DNA of 64,000 bases, taken from positions 1-64,000 of the forward strand of contig JBEHYO010000008.1 of assembly GCA_048498135.1 (NCBI GenBank), written 5' to 3'. Positions 24,044 to 31,951 of this stretch are shown here, piece after piece. Source of the DNA: Dokdonella_A sp937902695 (GTDB lineage Bacteria > Pseudomonadota > Gammaproteobacteria > Xanthomonadales > Rhodanobacteraceae). The notes beneath the pieces are model-generated. The model was not told where the DNA came from and did not search any database. It saw only the letters and a list, made by a program, of their open reading frames with translations. A program made the position numbers and the translations under genes. Numbering within the stretch: the first letter of the stretch is position 1; each line of letters begins with the position of its first letter.

Positions 24044-25879
24044 ATGTGTGGAATCGTGGCAGCCGCCTGCCGGCGGGACGTGATACCGATCCTGATCGCA
24101 GGTCTCAAGGCGCTCGAATACCGCGGCTATGACTCGGCCGGCATCGCCGTGCTCGAAGGCGGCGAGCGGCTCGAGCGCATGCGTGCGGTCGGCAAGGTGC
24201 GCGAGCTCGAGCAGCTCTACGCGCAGTCGCCGATTTCCGGCGCGACCGGCATCGCGCACACGCGCTGGGCGACGCACGGCGTGCCGAACACGGTCAACGC
24301 CCATCCGCACGTGTCGGACGACCGCGTCGCGGTCGTGCACAACGGCATCATCGAGAACCACGCCGAGCTTCGCGAAGAGCTCAAGGCGCATGGCTACCGC
24401 TTCGATTCCGACACGGACACCGAAGTCATCGCGCATCTCGTGCACCAGGCGATGGACGAAGGCGACAACCTCCTGCGCGCCGTGATCCGCACGACGCAGC
24501 GCCTCCACGGCGCGTACGCGATCGCAGTCATGAGCCGCGACGAGGCCGGCCACGTCGTCGGCGCGCGGCGCGGCTCGCCGCTGGTCGCCGGCATCGGCGA
24601 AGGCGAGCACTTCCTCGGCTCCGACGTGCAGGCGCTGATCAAGGAAACGAGCCACTTCACCTACCTCGAAGAAGGCGACGTCGCCGAGATCACGCCGGAC
24701 GGCCTGCGCATCTATACCGCCGACGGCACGCCGGTCGAACGGCCGGTGCGCAAGAGCGAGCTCACCGCCGACGCCGTCGAGCGCGGCGAATACAAGCACT
24801 ACATGCTGAAGGAGATCTTCGAGCAGCCGCGCGCGATCGCGGATACGCTCGAAGGCCGCATCGCCGGCGATCGCGTGCTGCCGAACATCTTCGGCGTCGA
24901 TTCCGACGCGCTCCTCTCGCGCGTCAGGAACGTGCAGATCGTCGCCTGCGGCACGAGCTATCACGCGGGCCTCGTCGCGCGCTACTGGCTCGAAGGCATC
25001 GCCGGCATTCCGTGCAGCGTCGAGGTCGCCAGCGAATACCGCTACCGCCGCGCCGTCGTGCAGGACGGCACCTTGTTCCTCGCGGTCTCGCAATCGGGCG
25101 AAACGGCCGACACGCTCGCCGCGCTCCGCGACGGCCGCAATCGCGGCTATCTCGGCTCGCTCGCGATCTGCAACGTGCCCGAATCGAGCCTCGTGCGCGA
25201 ATCGGATCTCGTGCTGATGACGCGCGCCGGCCCCGAGATCGGCGTCGCATCGACGAAGGCGTTCACGACGCAGCTTGCCGCGCTCGCGCTGCTCGTGCTG
25301 GAGCTCGGGCGCCTCAACGGCCTCGCCGACGCGAAGTACGCGCGGCTCGTCGCCGAGCTGTCCTCGCTGCCGCGCGTCGTCGGCGAAGTGCTCGCCCTCG
25401 AGCCCGAGATCGCCAAGCTCGCCGAGCGCTTCGTCACCAAGCATCACGCGCTCTTCCTGGGTCGCGGCGTGCACTTCCCGGTCGCGCTCGAAGGCGCGCT
25501 GAAGCTCAAGGAAATCTCGTACATCCATGCCGAGGCGTATCCGGCCGGCGAGCTCAAGCACGGCCCGCTCGCGCTCGTCGACGACGACATGCCGGTGATC
25601 GCGGTCGCGCCGAACAACCAGCTGCTCGAAAAGCTGAAGTCGAACCTCGAGGAAGTCCGCGCGCGCGGCGGCGAGCTGTTCGTGTTCGCCGACACCGACG
25701 TGCAGGTTGCGCAGACGGCCAACCGCGGCGCGGTCATCAAGGTCGCGTCGGGCGGAAACCTGATCGCGCCGGCCGTGTTCACGGTGCCGCTGCAGATGCT
25801 CGCCTACCACGTCGCGGTGCTGCGCGGGACCGATGTCGACCAGCCGCGCAACCTCGCGAAATCGGTCACCGTCGAATAG
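24044..25879 (+). CDS. glmS: Glutamine--fructose-6-phosphate aminotransferase (isomerizing)
   Basis: 611 residues, normal length. The mature N-terminal nucleophile is Cys2 (M-C-G-I-V), followed by the glutaminase domain with L-E-Y-R-G-Y-D-S-A-G-I and T-R-W-A-T-H-G. Two SIS sugar-isomerase domains follow (A-C-G-T-S-Y-H-A-G, then S-Q-S-G-E-T-A-D-T and F-L-G-R-G), ending L-A-K-S-V-T-V-E as in nearly all GlmS proteins. The enzyme makes glucosamine-6-phosphate from fructose-6-phosphate and glutamine, the first step to UDP-GlcNAc for peptidoglycan, LPS and amino-sugar exopolysaccharide. The gene is convergent with a TraB-like gene, with 3 bases between. Confidence 0.98.
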   Translation: MCGIVAAACRRDVIPILIAGLKALEYRGYDSAGIAVLEGGERLERMRAVGKVRELEQLYAQSPISGATGIAHTRWATHGVPNTVNAHPHVSDDRVAVVHNGIIENHAELREELKAHGYRFDSDTDTEVIAHLVHQAMDEGDNLLRAVIRTTQRLHGAYAIAVMSRDEAGHVVGARRGSPLVAGIGEGEHFLGSDVQALIKETSHFTYLEEGDVAEITPDGLRIYTADGTPVERPVRKSELTADAVERGEYKHYMLKEIFEQPRAIADTLEGRIAGDRVLPNIFGVDSDALLSRVRNVQIVACGTSYHAGLVARYWLEGIAGIPCSVEVASEYRYRRAVVQDGTLFLAVSQSGETADTLAALRDGRNRGYLGSLAICNVPESSLVRESDLVLMTRAGPEIGVASTKAFTTQLAALALLVLELGRLNGLADAKYARLVAELSSLPRVVGEVLALEPEIAKLAERFVTKHHALFLGRGVHFPVALEGALKLKEISYIHAEAYPAGELKHGPLALVDDDMPVIAVAPNNQLLEKLKSNLEEVRARGGELFVFADTDVQVAQTANRGAVIKVASGGNLIAPAVFTVPLQMLAYHVAVLRGTDVDQPRNLAKSVTVE

Positions 25880-25882
25880 CGC

Positions 25883-26947
25883 TCAGTCGCCGGGCGCGTC
25901 GAGCACTTCGTCCGGCGCCTCGACCGTGTAGCCCCTCGCCTTGAGCCCGGCGAGATAGCCGTCCTTCGCAAGAAGATCCGTGATCGGCAACCGGGCGAAC
26001 GTCACCGCGTTCTTCGCGAGCGCCGCAGACGCCGCGTCGACCCATGTCTTCCGGAGGCGCTCGGGCAGATCGTCGATGCCGCGCTCCCTTGCGAGGTTCG
26101 TGCCCGTGACGGCCGCGATGCACGCCTCGCGCTGGTCGCTGTCCGGCAGCGTGCGCAGCTTGCCGATATCGCCGGTCGCCCAGGCGTTCGCGCGCTCGGC
26201 CATGGTGTCGAGATCGCTGTCGATGCGGTCCAGCGTCTTCGAGAAGCAGTCGAGGTCGTTCATCGCGCCGTTCTTGAACTCCCTGACCGCGCCGCGCGGA
26301 TCGTCGACGTCGACCTTGTAGGTCGGCTTGGTCGTCTCGATGTTGCGCGCCTTCACCGCACGGTCGACTACGTCGCTGACGTCCTCGCGCGTGAGCCCGG
26401 CCTTCTTGATCGCTTCGTTCCACAGCTCGATCGCGGCGAAGATCGGGCGCCACGTCTCGATGTTGCGGCCGCGGCCCGCGCCGAAATATTTCGTCTTCAG
26501 TGCGATCCAGCGTGCGTAGAGATCGGGCGGCACGACCTGCTGCAGCGTCTTGTGATCGGGGTTGTCGCGTACGCCGACCAGCGATCCCATGAGGGCGATC
26601 TTGCCGAAGAAGCCGACGTCGGCATTGACCTTGACGCGCGGCGGATCGAGCACGGCCTGCGCCGCCGCGATGGCCGCTTCGACGTCCTTCGGCTGCCAGT
26701 GCATGTTCTTCGGCAGCGGCGACAGCGTGCCGAGGATCCACAGCACGTGATCGCCCGACGTGACTTTCCAGAGCCCGGGGCCTGGCTGCTCGCCGCTGAC
26801 GACGATCGTCGGAAGCTCGGCCGCATCGGCGTGCTTCGCCGCTTCGGTCGGCGCCTGTGCGGACGCGCACGCGGCAGCGATCCCGAACGCAATCGCCGGA
26901 AGCAGCCGGCTCGCCTTGCCCAAGGACGGACTCGTCATGGCGCGCAT
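25883..26947 (-). CDS. TraB/GumN family protein
   Basis: 354 residues; the ATG at 26938 is an equally possible start (351 residues). A Sec signal peptide (L-P-A-I-A-F-G-I-A-A-A-C-A-S-A) precedes a G-L-W-K-V-T-S-G-D-H-V-L-W-I-L-G-T-L-S motif typical of the TraB/GumN/PrgY group, which are membrane-linked proteins with possible metalloprotease activity. In most members the G-T-x-H motif carries a His; here that position is Ser (G-T-L-S), so one predicted metal ligand is missing. Other conserved pieces, such as G-Y-L-A-G-L-K-A-R-G-Y-T-V, are present near the C terminus. Xanthomonads often have several copies. Function in this organism unknown; periplasmic. Confidence 0.8.
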   Translation of the reverse strand: MRAMTSPSLGKASRLLPAIAFGIAAACASAQAPTEAAKHADAAELPTIVVSGEQPGPGLWKVTSGDHVLWILGTLSPLPKNMHWQPKDVEAAIAAAQAVLDPPRVKVNADVGFFGKIALMGSLVGVRDNPDHKTLQQVVPPDLYARWIALKTKYFGAGRGRNIETWRPIFAAIELWNEAIKKAGLTREDVSDVVDRAVKARNIETTKPTYKVDVDDPRGAVREFKNGAMNDLDCFSKTLDRIDSDLDTMAERANAWATGDIGKLRTLPDSDQREACIAAVTGTNLARERGIDDLPERLRKTWVDAASAALAKNAVTFARLPITDLLAKDGYLAGLKARGYTVEAPDEVLDAPGD

Positions 26948-27055
26948 GGTGAAGCGCGGCGACCGAACGCCGCCTGTCTCGGCAGGCGCGCGCCGGCGAT
27001 TCCGTGCGTCGGAGCCGTCGGGTTAGGATGCGCCTTCGCCCCGGACCGACGCGTC

Positions 27056-27637
27056 ATGCGCATCTGCGTCTACTGCGCTTCCAGCGAGCATTGCGACCGC
27101 ATCTATCACGACGCGGCGACCGCGCTCGGACGCACGCTCGCCGAAGCGGGCTGCACGATCGTCTACGGCGGCGGCGCGGTCGGGCTCATGGGATCGCTCG
27201 CGAACGGCGCGCTCGCGGCGGGCGGCGAGGTGGTCGGCATCATTCCGCGCTTCATGACCGAGGTCGAATGGCAGCACCCGGGCCTCGCGACCCTCGAAGT
27301 CGTCGAGGACATGCGCGAGCGCAAGCACCGCCTCCTGACCGGATCGGACGCGGTCGTCGCATTGCCCGGCGGCTGCGGCACGCTCGAGGAACTGTTCGAA
27401 GCGCTGACGCTGAAGCGGCTCGGGCTTTATTTCAATCCGATCGTGCTCGTGAACACGAACGGCTTCTACGCGCCGCTCGAGACGTTCATGGAGCAGATGA
27501 TCGAGCAGCGCTTCATGAATCCGCAGCACCGCGAGATGTGGACGCTCGTCGACACGATCGACGCCGTGCTGCCTGCGATCCGCTCCGCGCCGCGCTGGCG
27601 CGAGGATGCGCGCAGCTACGCCGTCGTGCGTCCGTAG
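27056..27637 (+). CDS. LOG family protein (nucleoside-5'-monophosphate phosphoribohydrolase type)
   Basis: 193 residues. The start M-R-I-C-V-Y-C-A-S-S is typical. Conserved family motif P-G-G-C-G-T-L-E-E-L occurs near residue 103, with Y-G-G-G-A-V-G-L-M-G earlier. These proteins hydrolyse cytokinin riboside monophosphates or related N6-modified AMP to base and ribose 5-phosphate; many bacterial members were formerly called lysine decarboxylases. The conserved Arg-Glu pair in M-R-E-R-K-H is present. It is divergent from the TraB-like gene and convergent with the TfoX-domain gene (4 bases apart). Confidence 0.9.
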   Translation: MRICVYCASSEHCDRIYHDAATALGRTLAEAGCTIVYGGGAVGLMGSLANGALAAGGEVVGIIPRFMTEVEWQHPGLATLEVVEDMRERKHRLLTGSDAVVALPGGCGTLEELFEALTLKRLGLYFNPIVLVNTNGFYAPLETFMEQMIEQRFMNPQHREMWTLVDTIDAVLPAIRSAPRWREDARSYAVVRP

Positions 27638-27641
27638 CGCG

Positions 27642-28085
27642 TCACTCGAAACGACTCGCGCCGCCGGGATCGCTCTCGGTGCCGGCGCTTTCGCCCGGCT
27701 CCGCGTCGGGCGAGTCGAAGAGACTGCTCTCGCCGGACGCGTGCGAATCGGTTTCGTTGTCGTCGGCGCCGTTGCGCGACGCGCGCTCGCTCGCCGCCGC
27801 GGCCTTTTCCCAGCGCGTGCGGATCGGGTTCGCCGATTCGGCCGCTTCGAGGCCGGACAGGAGCTCCTGCTTGCGCGCCTCGGGCAGCTCGGCCCAGTGG
27901 CAGTCGGCCATCGCGCCGGCCATCGCATAGAGGAGGTTGAGGCTCGGCCGGAACCCGGCGCGCTTGACCTTGAGGAATGCTTCGACCGGACCGACGCGGG
28001 TCAAGTCCTCGGTCGTCCTGACGCCGACCTGACGCAGCCACGCCGCGGACTTCGGTCCCACGTTGCGGATCTTGGTGCTAGCCAT
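27642..28085 (-). CDS. TfoX/Sxy C-terminal-domain protein
   Basis: 147 residues from ATG with GGGGGAGG upstream. Residues 1-80 match the C-terminal helix-hairpin-type domain of TfoX/Sxy: I-R-N-V-G-P-K-S-A-A-W-L-R-Q-V-G-V-R-T-T-E-D-L, followed by F-L-K-V-K-R-A-G and L-N-L-L-Y-A-M-A-G-A. The N-terminal TfoX domain is absent. The rest is a charged, Ser/Asp/Glu-rich tail likely to be disordered. TfoX is a competence regulator in other gammaproteobacteria, but single-domain proteins of this type have no proven role. It lies directly downstream of the methionine-sulfoxide reductase gene with an 18-base gap. Confidence 0.85.
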   Translation of the reverse strand: MASTKIRNVGPKSAAWLRQVGVRTTEDLTRVGPVEAFLKVKRAGFRPSLNLLYAMAGAMADCHWAELPEARKQELLSGLEAAESANPIRTRWEKAAAASERASRNGADDNETDSHASGESSLFDSPDAEPGESAGTESDPGGASRFE

Positions 28086-28103
28086 CGCCTCCCCCGTCGC
28101 GGA

Positions 28104-28592
28104 TCAGCCGCGCAATGACTCCATGAATATCGCACACAGCCGTTCCATGCCTTCGCGGTCGTCGTCGTCGAAACGCGCGAGATCGGGACTGTCGACATCC
28201 CAGACGCCGATCAGGTTCTTGCCGTCGACGAGCGGCACGACGATCTCGCTGCGTGACGCGGCATCGCACGCGATGTGCCCCGGAAACGCATCGACGTCGC
28301 GGACGACCTGCGTCTCGCCCGTCACCGCCGCCGTGCCGCAGACGCCCTTGCCGAGCGCGATGCGCACGCACGCCGGCCTTCCCTGGAAAGGGCCGACGAC
28401 GAGCTCGGTGCCGTCGAAGAAATAGAACCCGCACCAGTTGATCGCCGGCAGCGCACTGAAGATCAGCGCCGCGAAGTTCGCCGCGTTCGCGACGCGATCG
28501 CGCTCGCCGGCGAGGAGGCCGCGCGCCTGTGCGGCGAGCTCCTCGTAGAGGCCTGCCTTGGTCGTCGATTGCGCGGCTGCGACAGCGAACAT
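28104..28592 (-). CDS. msrC: Free methionine-(R)-sulfoxide reductase (GAF domain)
   Basis: 162 residues forming one GAF domain. The three cysteines of the family are conserved with exact spacing: Cys75 in R-P-A-C-V-R-I, Cys85 in G-K-G-V-C-G-T and Cys109 in G-H-I-A-C-D-A-A-S (E. coli YebR/MsrC 84, 94 and 118). The N-terminal W-C-G-F-Y segment and E-I-V-V-P-L are also typical. The enzyme reduces free Met-R-sulfoxide with thioredoxin. The ATG at 28592 matches family starts; a longer upstream open frame is not supported. It is divergent from the TMEM175-like gene over about 90 bases. Confidence 0.93.
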   Translation of the reverse strand: MFAVAAAQSTTKAGLYEELAAQARGLLAGERDRVANAANFAALIFSALPAINWCGFYFFDGTELVVGPFQGRPACVRIALGKGVCGTAAVTGETQVVRDVDAFPGHIACDAASRSEIVVPLVDGKNLIGVWDVDSPDLARFDDDDREGMERLCAIFMESLRG

Positions 28593-28680
28593 GCGGGTTC
28601 CGAATGCGCCAATGCGCCATTGTACGCCGACCCGAAGCCCGCTACCGCTGGCATACTGCGGCCGGACAGGGGTTTGCGAC

Positions 28681-29421
28681 GTGACGACGCCGACGGTCGA
28701 CCATGGTTTCCGCATCCGGGGCGTTCAGCCGACGCGCGTGGACGCCTTCGTCGACGCGGCATTCGCGTTCGCGGTCACGCTGCTGGTGATCTCGATCGGC
28801 CACGTACCGCAATCGGTCGGCGACCTGGTCCAGGCGCTGCGCGGCGTGCCGGCGTTCGCGGCGAGCTTCTACATCATCTCGCGGTTCTGGCAGGCGCACC
28901 GGAGCTGGTCGCGCCACTACGGCATCGAGGATGCCTACGGCGTCCGGCTGAGCCTCGCGCTCGTGTTCCTGCTGCTCGTCTACGTGTATCCGCTGCGCAT
29001 GGTCGCCGGGCTCACGTTTGCAAGCTTCAGCGGCGGTGCGCTCGAGGAAACGCCGATCGTCGTCCGCTCGGTCGCGGACCTGCGCACGATCTACGTCGTG
29101 TTCGGCATCGGCTACGCGCTCACCGGGACGATCTTCGTGCTGCTGCACCGGCACGCGCTCGGCCTCGCCGATGCGCTCGGGCTGACCGCGGCCGAGCGCA
29201 TCCGGACGCGCACGATCTGCCGGCGCTGGACGGGCGTGATCGCGCTCGCGGGCCTTTCGGCCATCCTCGCCAGCGTGCTGCCGATGGGCCGCGACGCGGC
29301 GTTTCCATGCGACATCGTGCCGGGCTTCCTCTACCTTCTGTTGATTCCGATGATCCGGCTGATCGTCCGCCGCGAGCGACACGAGCTCGCCGCGCTGCCG
29401 GTCGCGGAGCGCGCGCCTTGA
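28681..29421 (+). CDS. TMEM175/DUF1211-like membrane protein
   Basis: 246 residues from a GTG start. The first helix reads R-V-D-A-F-V-D-A-A-F-A-F-A-V-T-L-L-V, close to the R-x3-F-S-D signature of the TMEM175 potassium-channel family, here F-V-D instead of F-S-D. About six hydrophobic segments follow, with S-R-F-W-Q-A-H-R after helix 2 as in relatives. Bacterial members form leak potassium channels, but changes in the filter helix make function uncertain. The stop overlaps the TTG start of bioD (TTGA), so the two genes are translationally linked. Confidence 0.75.
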   Translation: MTTPTVDHGFRIRGVQPTRVDAFVDAAFAFAVTLLVISIGHVPQSVGDLVQALRGVPAFAASFYIISRFWQAHRSWSRHYGIEDAYGVRLSLALVFLLLVYVYPLRMVAGLTFASFSGGALEETPIVVRSVADLRTIYVVFGIGYALTGTIFVLLHRHALGLADALGLTAAERIRTRTICRRWTGVIALAGLSAILASVLPMGRDAAFPCDIVPGFLYLLLIPMIRLIVRRERHELAALPVAERAP

Positions 29422-30098
29422 GCGCGCGCGGCGTGTTCGTCGCCGGCACCGACACCGGTATCGGCAAGACGCGCATCGCCGCCCTGCTCGTGCGGGCGCA
29501 GCGTGCGTGCGGGCGGAGCGCCGTCGGCATGAAGCCGGTTGCGAGCGGATGCCGCGAGACGCCGGATGGCCTGCGCAGCGAAGACGCCGAGGCGCTGATC
29601 GCCGCGAGCGAACCCGTGCCGCCGTATGCGCTCTGCAATCCGTACGCGCTGGCGCCGCCGATCGCGCCGCACATCGCCGCGCGCGAGGCCGGCGTCGAGA
29701 TCGCGCTCGCTCCGATCGATTCGGCGTACCGCAGGCTCGCGACGACGGCCGATCGCGTCGTCGTCGAAGGTGTAGGCGGCTGGTGCGTGCCGTTCTCCGA
29801 TGCGCTGATGCAGGCCGATCTCGTGCGCGCGCTCGGCGTGCCGGTCGTGCTCGTCGTCGGGCTCAGGCTCGGATGCATCAATCATGCGCTCCTGAGCGCG
29901 CGGGCGATCGTCGCCGACGGTTGCGTGCTCGCGGGATGGATTGCGAACCGCAACGATCCGGACATGGCGCGCGCCGAGGAAAACATCGAGGCCCTCTGCG
30001 CGCGCATCGGTGCGCCGCTGCTCGGCGTCGTCGCGCATGCATCCGTGCCGCGCGAAGCCGATGTCGACGCGCTGCTTGCCGCGGCGCGCGCGCTCTGA
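29418..30098 (+). CDS. bioD: ATP-dependent dethiobiotin synthetase
   Basis: 226 residues from a TTG that overlaps the previous stop. The start is supported by alignment: the P-loop G-T-D-T-G-I-G-K-T is at 10-18, as in other BioD proteins. M-K-P-V-A-S-G-C (7,8-diaminopelargonate site), V-V-E-G-V-G-G-W-C-V-P and the late guanine/adenine-binding region N-R-N-D-P follow. It closes the ureido ring of biotin with CO2 and ATP. The rest of the biotin operon is not in this window; bioD apart from bioFCAB is common in xanthomonads. Confidence 0.95.
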   Translation: MSARGVFVAGTDTGIGKTRIAALLVRAQRACGRSAVGMKPVASGCRETPDGLRSEDAEALIAASEPVPPYALCNPYALAPPIAPHIAAREAGVEIALAPIDSAYRRLATTADRVVVEGVGGWCVPFSDALMQADLVRALGVPVVLVVGLRLGCINHALLSARAIVADGCVLAGWIANRNDPDMARAEENIEALCARIGAPLLGVVAHASVPREADVDALLAAARAL

Positions 30099-30101
30099 GC
30101 G

Positions 30102-31487
30102 ATGAAAGCGCGTTCGTCAGATCGCGGTGCGGTACTGGCGACGGCGCTGCCATGGCTGATCGCGGTGGGCGGTTTCACGTTCGACATCGCCGCTTTCTGG
30201 CCCGGCCAGATGTCGTTCGATTCGGCGTACGCGTGGTGGCAGGCGCGCGGCGGCTTCACGACCGACATCGCGCCGCCGATGTTCGTCGTCGTATGGCGCA
30301 TCGTCGATGTGCTGCACGAAGGCCCCGCGCTCATGTTCGCGCTGCACCTCGCGCTCTTCTGGAGCGGGCTCGCGCTCATCGGGCGCGCGCTGCGACTCGC
30401 TGCCTGGCGCGCGGGCGCGATGATGCTGATCGCCGCGTTTGCGCCGGTGCCGTGGCTGCTGCGCGGGCACGTCTGGACCGACGTCGCGCTGTTTTCCGCG
30501 CTGCTGTTCGCGATCGGCGCGCTCGCGCAAGCGCAGGCGACGCGCCGGCGTCGCTGGCTGCTCGCGGCGGTGCCGGCGCTGGTCTACGCCGCGGCCGTGC
30601 GCCACAACGCACTGCCCGCGGTGCTGCCGATCGCCATCTGGTTCGGCGCGATCGCGATGTCGCCAGCCGCGACGCGCACGCGCGTCGCGGTCGCCGCGCT
30701 TGCGCTTGTCGCCATCGTCGTCGCGACGGTGGCACTCGTGAACGCAGGCGTGCAACGCCGCGTGCCGCTCTGGCCCGCCACGGCCGAATGGGATCTCGCC
30801 GCGATCTCGATCGACGCCGGCGAGATGCTGCTGCCCGCCTTCATGATCGGCCCCGGCCTCGATGTTCCCGAGCTCGCCGCCGCATACCGCGACTGGAACA
30901 TCACGCCGATGCTGACGAACACGCGGCACGGCATGCGCGATCCCTTCATGGAGCCCTTCACGCCCGCGCAGCTCGCCGAGTTGAAAGCGGCCTGGCTTGG
31001 CGCGATTCGCGCGCACCCGCGCGCGTGGCTCGCCCATCACTGGCGCCGCGCCGCCGCGCTCGTCGGCGTGCACGATGCGTCGTGGCCGCACGAGCTGGTC
31101 TATGTCGACGACGAGATCGGTTACGGCGACAACCCGCCGATCGCGCGCAACGCGACGGCGTTGCACCGATCGCTGATGCAGACGGCCGCGCGGCTGAGCG
31201 CGACATCGTGGCTCGCCGGCTGGCCGTATCTCCTGATCGGAGTGTTCGCGGCGCTGCCTGCGTGGCAGCGACGCCGCGAGCCGGCGGGCAACGTCGCGAT
31301 CGTTCTGCTTGCGAGCGCGTGGCTCTATCTCGGACCCCTGCTCGTGCTCGCGCCGGCGGAGCTGCGCTATCTCGGCTGGACCTGCCTCGCGAGCGTCGTC
31401 GCCGCGACCATCGTCGCGCTCGTTCCGCGTTCGTTCCGGAGCCGCCCTGCTAGACTCGTGGCCTCGACGGACCGGACCCTTCGATGA
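30102..31487 (+). CDS. Polytopic membrane protein, possible GT-C glycosyltransferase
   Basis: 461 residues from ATG, 3 bases after bioD. Roughly ten hydrophobic helices. The first loop contains F-W-P-G-Q-M-S-F-D-S-A-Y-A-W-W-Q, an acidic loop typical of membrane GT-C-like proteins (dolichyl- or undecaprenyl-linked sugar donors), and a large non-membrane portion around residues 225-340 with several His/Trp residues. I recognise it as a family common in Xanthomonadales but with no known biochemical function. Stop overlaps the next start by ATGA. Confidence 0.78.
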   Translation: MKARSSDRGAVLATALPWLIAVGGFTFDIAAFWPGQMSFDSAYAWWQARGGFTTDIAPPMFVVVWRIVDVLHEGPALMFALHLALFWSGLALIGRALRLAAWRAGAMMLIAAFAPVPWLLRGHVWTDVALFSALLFAIGALAQAQATRRRRWLLAAVPALVYAAAVRHNALPAVLPIAIWFGAIAMSPAATRTRVAVAALALVAIVVATVALVNAGVQRRVPLWPATAEWDLAAISIDAGEMLLPAFMIGPGLDVPELAAAYRDWNITPMLTNTRHGMRDPFMEPFTPAQLAELKAAWLGAIRAHPRAWLAHHWRRAAALVGVHDASWPHELVYVDDEIGYGDNPPIARNATALHRSLMQTAARLSATSWLAGWPYLLIGVFAALPAWQRRREPAGNVAIVLLASAWLYLGPLLVLAPAELRYLGWTCLASVVAATIVALVPRSFRSRPARLVASTDRTLR

Positions 31488-31831
31488 GCACGCAGCGCTA
31501 TTTCATTTCGATCGACGACCTGCCGCGCGCGCGCGGCGAATCCCACGAGCTGTCGTTCCACGGCGGCTCGCCGGAAAGTTTCGCAAGCCTGCTCCAGGAC
31601 GCGCTGCGCTCGCCCTCGCTGTGGCAACGCTGGCGGCAGATGCAGCCCGATCCCGATGCGATCGATCCCGCGCTCGGCGCGAGCGATCCCGCTGCCGTCG
31701 TGAGCGCGGAGCAGCACGATCTTCATACCGACGTGCAGGTCGTGACCTCGCTGCCGCACGCGATCATCCGGCACCGGCTCGGGCTCCTGATCGGGAAGCA
31801 CTGGACGCTGCGCGACGTGAAAGCGGCGTAG
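31484..31831 (+). CDS. Small conserved hypothetical protein
   Basis: 115 residues beginning M-S-T-Q-R-Y-F-I-S-I-D-D-L-P-R. No signal peptide or membrane helix. It contains H-G-G-S-P-E-S-F and L-R-S-P-S-L-W-Q-R-W-R, suggesting a compact alpha/beta fold. I know no family function. The ATGA overlap with the membrane protein before it shows that it belongs to the bioD transcript. Codon use matches its neighbours, so it is a real gene. Confidence 0.78.
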   Translation: MSTQRYFISIDDLPRARGESHELSFHGGSPESFASLLQDALRSPSLWQRWRQMQPDPDAIDPALGASDPAAVVSAEQHDLHTDVQVVTSLPHAIIRHRLGLLIGKHWTLRDVKAA

Positions 31832-31848
31832 CCACGCAACGCGCGCTA

Positions 31849-31935
31849 CGCCGTCCGGGCGAAAGCCGGGACCGAGCCCTTGGTTTGCTGACGACGCAAG
31901 GCGCTGGGTCCCCGCTTTCGCGGGGACGACGACGA
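31849..31935. repeat. REP-type palindromic repeat pair
   Basis: The convergent gap 31832-31951 contains G-C-G-C-T-G-G-G-T-C-C-C-C-G-C then T-T-T-C-G-C-G-G-G-G-A-C-G-A-C (31901-31930), a stem with TTTC-type loop. A degenerate inverted copy, CCGTCCGGGCGAAAGCCGGG, lies before it. The first element is nearly identical to the repeats at 53708-53797. Such REP/BIME units sit between convergent genes and may act as transcription end or mRNA stabilising structures. Confidence 0.7.
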
Positions 31936-31951
31936 CTAGCTTCCCCGATGC

